A stretch of DNA of 36,843 nt from Lentisphaeraceae bacterium. GTDB lineage: Bacteria; Verrucomicrobiota; Lentisphaeria; Lentisphaerales; Lentisphaeraceae. This document shows, piece by piece, positions 32,359-36,843 of this stretch. How positions within the stretch are numbered: the stretch's first letter is position 1; each line of letters starts with the position of its first letter. Under the pieces are notes generated by a model. That model had not been told where the DNA came from and ran no database searches. It saw only the letters and a program-made list of their open reading frames with translations. The stretch is from NCBI GenBank assembly GCA_021232515.1, contig JAJPOQ010000095.1:1-36843 (forward strand), in the 5' to 3' direction. Made by a program: the position numbers and the translations under genes.

Positions 32359-32823
32359 ATGGCTTTTGAGTTAAATGTAGCTGATTGCGAACGAATCCAG
32401 AAAGATTTGAATGAGTTCTTAGATTTATCTGAAGCTCAAGCAACTCTACTCTGTGATCGTGGTGGTTCTATTCTGTTTAGTGAAGGCGAATTCCAAGAAG
32501 ATGCTATTGACCTTATTTGTGCTCTTGTGGCGGGTTCATTTGCGGCCACTAAAGAGTTGGCTTTAGCTTTAGGCGAAGATGAGTTTAGTGCAATTTTTCA
32601 TCAAGGAAAAAACAATAGTATATTCATTTCTGCAATAGGCGAAGAGGTTCTGTTACTTTCTATATTCTCTGAAAATACTAATGCAGGTTTGGTGAAGATG
32701 TATGCAAAAACAGCATGCCGTAAGATGCAGGGTTTATTTGCTGAAATAGGCGACCGTTCTCATGTCGAAGCTGAGGATGTTACCGCCAGCTTCGTCATAA
32801 AGAAAGAGAATTTGTTCGAGTAG
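32359..32823 (+). CDS. Roadblock/LC7-domain protein (MglB-like)
   Basis: A 154-aa protein made almost entirely of one Roadblock/LC7 domain: helix 1 (LNEFLDLSEAQATLLCDRGG), the AGSFAATKELALALGEDEF helix, the FHQGKNNSIFISAIGEEVLL hairpin and the final helix (TNAGLVKMYAK). MglB is a Roadblock dimer that acts as GAP for MglA, and this gene begins 2 bases after mglA, so it is probably its GAP or regulator. In M. xanthus the order is mglB-mglA; here it is reversed. It ends 1 base before the convergent glgB. Confidence 0.88.
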   Translation: MAFELNVADCERIQKDLNEFLDLSEAQATLLCDRGGSILFSEGEFQEDAIDLICALVAGSFAATKELALALGEDEFSAIFHQGKNNSIFISAIGEEVLLLSIFSENTNAGLVKMYAKTACRKMQGLFAEIGDRSHVEAEDVTASFVIKKENLFE

Positions 32824-32824
32824 T

Positions 32825-35047
32825 TTATTTGTTTTTTAGGTAAACTACAGAGAGCGGAGGAAGGGAAATAGCAATTGATTGCTCACGGCCGTGATTATTC
32901 TCGTCGAATGTTCCAAAGCTATTATCCTTTAGGTAGTCACTACCATTGAATTCATGAGAATCTGAATTCAGGATTACTTCCCAGTTTCCTTTTTCCGGTA
33001 CGCCAATTTTATAGTTTTCGCGAATGATTGGAGTGAGGTTACATATACACAATAGCGAGTCACTTTTGTCGCTGTTATAGCGGACAAATGAAACAATACT
33101 TTGTTCTGCATCTTGAAAGTCAATCCACTCAAAGCTGCTGTATTCGTGATCGTTTTCCCATAAGCATGAATTCTCTTTGTAGACTTTATTTAGTTTTGAA
33201 ATAAGAGTCTGAACCCCTTTATGATTCGGGTCTGAAAGAGTAGGCCAATCTAGTGAACTGTCAGAGTCCCATTCTCTCCATTGAGCTATTTCACCTCCCA
33301 TGAAGAGAAGTTTCTTGCCAGGGTGAGAAAACATAACTCCGAAAAGACATCTTAGATTTGCGAATTTCTGCCAAATGTCGCCAGGCATTCTTGTTATCAA
33401 GCTACCTTTGCCATGGACAACTTCATCATGACTTAATGGAAGGATAAAGTTCTCGTTAAATGCATATGTTAGTGAGAATGTAATTTGATTTTGGTGATAC
33501 TTCCTATGAACACACTCATTACCAAAGTAGTCAAGGAAGTCATGCATCCATCCCATATTCCACTTCATTGTGTAACCTAGCCCACCATCAAAAATAGGTT
33601 TGGAGACTTTCCCATAAGCAGTTGACTCTTCGGCAATAATCATAGAGCCTGGGTACTTATCGTGTGAAAGTGTATTCAGTTCTTTAATGAAATCAATTGC
33701 CGCGAGGTTTTCGTTTCCACCAAATTCATTTGGTACCCATTGGTCATGTTCACGAGAATAGTCTAAGTAGAGCATTGAAGATACGGCATCTACTCTCAAT
33801 CCATCGATGTGAAATTCTTTAAGCCAATATAGAGCACTGGCAATGAGGAAGTTTTTGACCTCTAAGCGTCCATAGTTAAATATGAATGTTCCCCAATCTT
33901 GATGTTCTCCTAGTCTCGGGTCTAGGTGTTCATAAAGAGCTGTTCCGTCAAATCGACCTAGAGCAAATGAGTCTTTTGGGAAATGAGCTGGGGCCCAGTC
34001 GATTAGAACACCGATGTTGTTTTGGTGTAAGTGGTCAACAAAGTAGGCGAAGTCATCTGGACTACCAAATCTTGAAGTTGGTGCAAAGTAGCCTGTAGTT
34101 TGATAACCCCACGATTGATCGAGTGGATGCTCAGTTACAGGAAGCAATTCAATATGAGTGAAGCCAAGCTCGGTTACATATTTTGCCAAAGCATGAGCAA
34201 GGTCACGATAGTTATGAAACTCTTGTCCTTCCCTTTCTGGTAAGTATGGACCATTCCATGAATTCAGGTGTATTTCGTAAATAGAAAGAGGCTGTTTTAG
34301 AGTGTCAGTTTTTTCTCTTTTTGAAATCCATTTTTTATCTGACCACTTATGAGATAGCTTAGGCGCAACGGCAGATGCCGTGCCTGGACGCTTTTCGAAA
34401 GCTTTGGCGATAGGGTCTTGCTTAGTGAAAATATGACCATTCTGATCTTTGATTTCATATTTATAGTACTCTCCAGCATTTAAGCCCGGCATGAAGATTT
34501 CCCAAAGACCAGTTGAGCCTAAAGAACGCATTAGGTTTCGACGGCCATCCCAAGAGTTGAAATTACCAATCAACGAAACTTTGGCAGCATTTGGAGCCCA
34601 AACGATAAATCTTGTGCCTGTGACACCATCACTTGTAATGATGTTAGCACCGAGGAAATTATATAATTCTTGGTGTTTGCCATTTGTGTATAGGTGAAGA
34701 TCAAGTTCACCAGCTGTTGGCAAAAAGCTGTAAGGGTCAAATTCAGAAATGACAGATTCGCCATAGTGGCGATTGATTTTGTAAGTTGAGGTTTTGGTGG
34801 CTTTTGCTATAAATAGATAAAATCCATTTTCATTTATCTTTATCATCTCTTGCGGCTTTTTCTTGCCGAGACAAATTTCTACTTTCGAAGCTACTGGGTC
34901 AAAAACTCTGTAAATGAAATTTTCTTCTACAGGGTGTTTACCAAGGATTGAATGAGGACAGGATGTATTTGAGTATAAAATTTGATTTATGAGATCTGTC
35001 GGAAAGTAGCGGTCTATATCAGATTTTGAAAATGTGGTTTTACTCAA
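32825..35047 (-). CDS. glgB: 1,4-alpha-glucan branching enzyme
   Basis: A 740-aa GH13 enzyme that introduces alpha-1,6 branches into glycogen. Two N-terminal beta-sandwich regions (about residues 30-125 and 135-245; the second is CBM48, with WAPNAAKVSLIGNFNSWD) precede the catalytic barrel. The nucleophile Asp lies in GLRVDAVSSMLYLDYSR, the acid/base Glu in IIAEESTAYG, and the third Asp in LPLSHDEVVHGKGSL. Length matches two-N-domain GlgB. No other glycogen genes are in view. Its 5' end lies close to, and divergent from, guaB. Confidence 0.96.
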   Translation of the reverse strand: MSKTTFSKSDIDRYFPTDLINQILYSNTSCPHSILGKHPVEENFIYRVFDPVASKVEICLGKKKPQEMIKINENGFYLFIAKATKTSTYKINRHYGESVISEFDPYSFLPTAGELDLHLYTNGKHQELYNFLGANIITSDGVTGTRFIVWAPNAAKVSLIGNFNSWDGRRNLMRSLGSTGLWEIFMPGLNAGEYYKYEIKDQNGHIFTKQDPIAKAFEKRPGTASAVAPKLSHKWSDKKWISKREKTDTLKQPLSIYEIHLNSWNGPYLPEREGQEFHNYRDLAHALAKYVTELGFTHIELLPVTEHPLDQSWGYQTTGYFAPTSRFGSPDDFAYFVDHLHQNNIGVLIDWAPAHFPKDSFALGRFDGTALYEHLDPRLGEHQDWGTFIFNYGRLEVKNFLIASALYWLKEFHIDGLRVDAVSSMLYLDYSREHDQWVPNEFGGNENLAAIDFIKELNTLSHDKYPGSMIIAEESTAYGKVSKPIFDGGLGYTMKWNMGWMHDFLDYFGNECVHRKYHQNQITFSLTYAFNENFILPLSHDEVVHGKGSLITRMPGDIWQKFANLRCLFGVMFSHPGKKLLFMGGEIAQWREWDSDSSLDWPTLSDPNHKGVQTLISKLNKVYKENSCLWENDHEYSSFEWIDFQDAEQSIVSFVRYNSDKSDSLLCICNLTPIIRENYKIGVPEKGNWEVILNSDSHEFNGSDYLKDNSFGTFDENNHGREQSIAISLPPLSVVYLKNK

Positions 35048-35142
35048 AGGATTTTCCTTGATTGATATTTTTAAAATAAGCTCTTTTAGTCGTCGTCAAG
35101 TGAGTTGGAAATTAGAGAGTACTAATATCTTATTCATAATTC

Positions 35143-35171
35143 TTGATTTTGCCAGATTGGTGGTCTATTCT
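35143..35171 (+). promoter_or_regulatory. Candidate guaB promoter
   Basis: TTGATT (35143-35148), a 17-base spacer and TATTCT (35166-35171). Transcription would start near 35178, just before the preferred start codons at 35184 or 35208; this argues against the longer open frame that begins at 35034. Confidence 0.4.
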
Positions 35172-35207
35172 ACGCTAAATAATATGGAACCTTTTAATAT
35201 TTCTACT

Positions 35208-36701
35208 ATGAATAATAAACACATTGATAAATTGATGAGTCAATCGCCATACACAGGCCTGACTTTTGATGACGTTACCTTAGTTACTAGGTATGCTGAA
35301 TTCTTGCCTCATGAGGCGAGTGTTACCTCTAGATTTTCAAAAAACATTAAGCTAAACATCCCTTTTGTTAGTGCTGCAATGGATACAGTGACAGAAGCTT
35401 CAATGGCAATTGCCATGGCCCAAATGGGTGGAATTGGCGTTCTGCACAAAAACCTGTCGATCGAAAGACAAGCTGATGAAGTAGAGAAAGTTAAGCATTA
35501 TGCCAATGGTTTGATCCAATCTCCAGTTACGTTTAAAGCTGATCAGAAAGTTGGAGATGTACTTTTTACGAAAGAAGAAAATGCTTTCCCATTCTCAGGT
35601 TTCCCAATTGTTAGTGACGATGGAGCTTTAGTTGGTATTTTAACCGCGAAAGACCTTAAGTTTGCTAAGCCAGAGATGTTAGTTTCTGATGCTATGACTT
35701 CAGAGTTGATTACAGCTCCTGCCGGAACATCACTAGACCAAGCATATAAATTGATGATTGAAAACAAGATTGGTAAACTACCACTTGTAGACAAGGCAGG
35801 AAAACTAACTGGTCTATACAGTTTCCATGACATTAACGCTCTTCACCAAGGTTCTCAAAATGAACAGAATATTGATGAGAAGTATCAGTTAAGAGTTTCG
35901 GCAGCAATGAGCCCTTATGACTATGATAGAGCGGCAGCTTTGGTTAATGCTGGTGTTGATGCACTAGTAATTGATACAGCACACGGTCACTCTAAAGGCG
36001 TAATTGAAACTGTTAAGCAACTCAAGAAAGATTATTCACACGTTGATGTAGTTGCTGGTAATGTTGGAACTGGTGACGGTGCAAAAGCATTGATGGAAGC
36101 AGGCGCTGACGCAATCAAAGTCGGTATCGGTCCGGGTTCTATTTGTACTACACGTGTTGTCGCTGGTGTTGGTATTCCTCAGATTACAGCTGTTTATGAA
36201 GCTGCAAAAGCAGTTCAAGGCGAAGTTCCTATTATCGCAGACGGCGGTATTAAGCAAAGTGGTGATGTTGCAAAAGCAATAGCTGTTGGTGCTAGTTCAG
36301 TGATGGTTGGTAGTTTATTAGCTGCAACTGAAGAGAGTCCAGGCGAAAAGATTATTCACCAAGGTAGACGTTTTGTTATCTACCGTGGTATGGGTAGTCT
36401 TGAAGCGATGAAAAGCGGTAAAGGTAGCAGAGAACGTTATTCTCAAGGCGATATTGAGGATTCTAATAAACTTATTCCTCAGGGTATTGAAGGTAGAGTT
36501 CCATTTAGAGGGACAGCCGATTCAGTTCTCCATCAATATGCTGGCGGTTTAAGGTTTTCACTTGGCTACTGTGGCGCAAGAACAATCCCTGAGTTGCAAG
36601 AAAATGCAATTCTGTATAAAGTTTCTCCTGCAGGGCTTAGAGAGGCTCATCCACACGATATACAATTGGTTAAAGATGCGCCAAACTATCGTTCAGTATA
36701 A
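35208..36701 (+). CDS. guaB: Inosine-5'-monophosphate dehydrogenase
   Basis: About 497 aa from the chosen start. It oxidises IMP to XMP with NAD+, the first committed step of GMP synthesis. The barrel start [12 protein letters not shown], two CBS repeats in the middle (about residues 100-215, from SPVTFKAD to HDINAL), the phosphate loop and catalytic Cys in GPGSICTTR, and the flap around SRERYSQGD are intact. The frame is open from 35034, but its first 50 codons read as non-coding and overlap the glgB start. ATG 35208 (or 35184) gives the usual length, though neither has a clear ribosome-binding site. Confidence 0.95.
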   Translation: MNNKHIDKLMSQSPYTGLTFDDVTLVTRYAEFLPHEASVTSRFSKNIKLNIPFVSAAMDTVTEASMAIAMAQMGGIGVLHKNLSIERQADEVEKVKHYANGLIQSPVTFKADQKVGDVLFTKEENAFPFSGFPIVSDDGALVGILTAKDLKFAKPEMLVSDAMTSELITAPAGTSLDQAYKLMIENKIGKLPLVDKAGKLTGLYSFHDINALHQGSQNEQNIDEKYQLRVSAAMSPYDYDRAAALVNAGVDALVIDTAHGHSKGVIETVKQLKKDYSHVDVVAGNVGTGDGAKALMEAGADAIKVGIGPGSICTTRVVAGVGIPQITAVYEAAKAVQGEVPIIADGGIKQSGDVAKAIAVGASSVMVGSLLAATEESPGEKIIHQGRRFVIYRGMGSLEAMKSGKGSRERYSQGDIEDSNKLIPQGIEGRVPFRGTADSVLHQYAGGLRFSLGYCGARTIPELQENAILYKVSPAGLREAHPHDIQLVKDAPNYRSV

Positions 36702-36709
36702 GTATTTTT

Positions 36710-36741
36710 GGCCCTACAGGATATTCAGTGGGATTTTGATC
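36710..36741 (+). mobile_element. Possible left end of an ISL3-family insertion sequence
   Basis: Eight bases after the guaB stop, a sequence starting GGCCCTACAGG begins, preceded by the AT-rich octamer GTATTTTT. ISL3-family elements usually begin with GG and duplicate 8 AT-rich bases, so this is a fair candidate for the left terminal repeat. The right end lies outside the window, so it cannot be confirmed. Confidence 0.35.
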
Positions 36742-36781
36742 TTTTTCATTTGAACGATTATGTTTCTTTCTAAAAGGCCTT

Positions 36782-36843
36782 ATGGATTCTAGCGTACTTT
36801 ATAGTCAAATTCTTGGGATCAACTCACCATGGGTTGTTGATGA
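36782..36843 (+). CDS. ISL3-family transposase, N-terminal fragment (partial)
   Basis: An open frame starting with ATG 36782 and running off the right edge gives MDSSVLYSQILGINSPWVVD (20 residues). The QILGI-x-SPW-x-V pattern near the N-terminus is typical of ISL3-family DDE transposases. AAAAGG sits 4 bases before the ATG as a ribosome-binding site. Only the first codons are visible, so whether the gene is intact is unknown. Confidence 0.65.
   Translation, partial: MDSSVLYSQILGINSPWVVD

Noticed and set aside
35034..35183. N-terminal extension of guaB
   Set aside because: These codons precede the likely promoter and overlap glgB, and guaB proteins normally begin near the LTFDDV motif.
1..36843. 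tRNA, rRNA, CRISPR or prophage content
   Set aside because: No T-loop/acceptor pattern, rRNA-like sequence, spaced direct repeats or phage structural genes were seen on reading both strands, though a tool-based search was not possible.

Overview
The window is a dense, low-GC stretch (roughly 40% GC by eye) of chromosomal housekeeping DNA from a Gram-negative-type bacterium. Lipoprotein and secretion signals, a class Ia ribonucleotide reductase with its ferredoxin, ClpA/ClpS and an M1 PepN-type aminopeptidase are present. Together with an MglA-type GTPase and the general style of the proteins, this suggests a marine member of the PVC superphylum, perhaps Lentisphaera-like. That placement is an impression from protein content; no rRNA or marker phylogeny is available here. 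I see no tRNA, rRNA, CRISPR array or prophage.

Layout. (1) 1-1356: the tail of a Lys-rich protein, a TPR-like small protein whose true start is unclear, a 53-aa Cys-containing protein, and a convergent HAD phosphatase. (2) 1396-5998, minus strand: a secreted WD40-like propeller protein, then a tight FmdB / zinc-ribbon membrane protein / Na+:alanine symporter operon whose promoter is flanked by a 10-bp inverted repeat. (3) 6346-12268: a protein quality-control block. tig-clpP-clpX runs rightward and converges on clpS-clpA running leftward, with a shared bidirectional terminator. (4) 12394-14015: a small lipoprotein and recA, whose promoter contains a palindrome between -35 and -10. (5) 14016-18126: a cluster of three hairpins, a VOC-fold protein, a ferric-reductase-like membrane protein and pepN. 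(6) 18128-22602: the nrdA-nrdB-ferredoxin operon on the minus strand, with a long leader, a pair of NrdR boxes, and a separate GC-rich island that looks like an unidentified structured RNA. (7) 22603-27102: an M16C metalloprotease overlapping elbB, and a secreted esterase. (8) 27155-30702: a two-gene heterodimeric ABC exporter with one degenerate ATP site. (9) 30842-32823: a three-gene operon of a TPR plus type II secretion E N-terminal (T2SSE_N) domain protein, an MglA GTPase and a Roadblock/LC7 protein. (10) 32825-36701: glgB and guaB, divergent. (11) 36782-end: the first codons of an ISL3-type transposase.

The part most worth following up as a little-described system is the operon at 30842-32823. 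It encodes a complete MglA/Roadblock GTPase switch whose third partner is a stand-alone T2SSE_N domain with a TPR front end and no ATPase. The GC-rich island at about 22487-22590 is the best candidate for an undescribed RNA. A His/Cys-rich insertion in trigger factor and the palindrome inside the recA promoter are secondary leads. Most other genes are ordinary.
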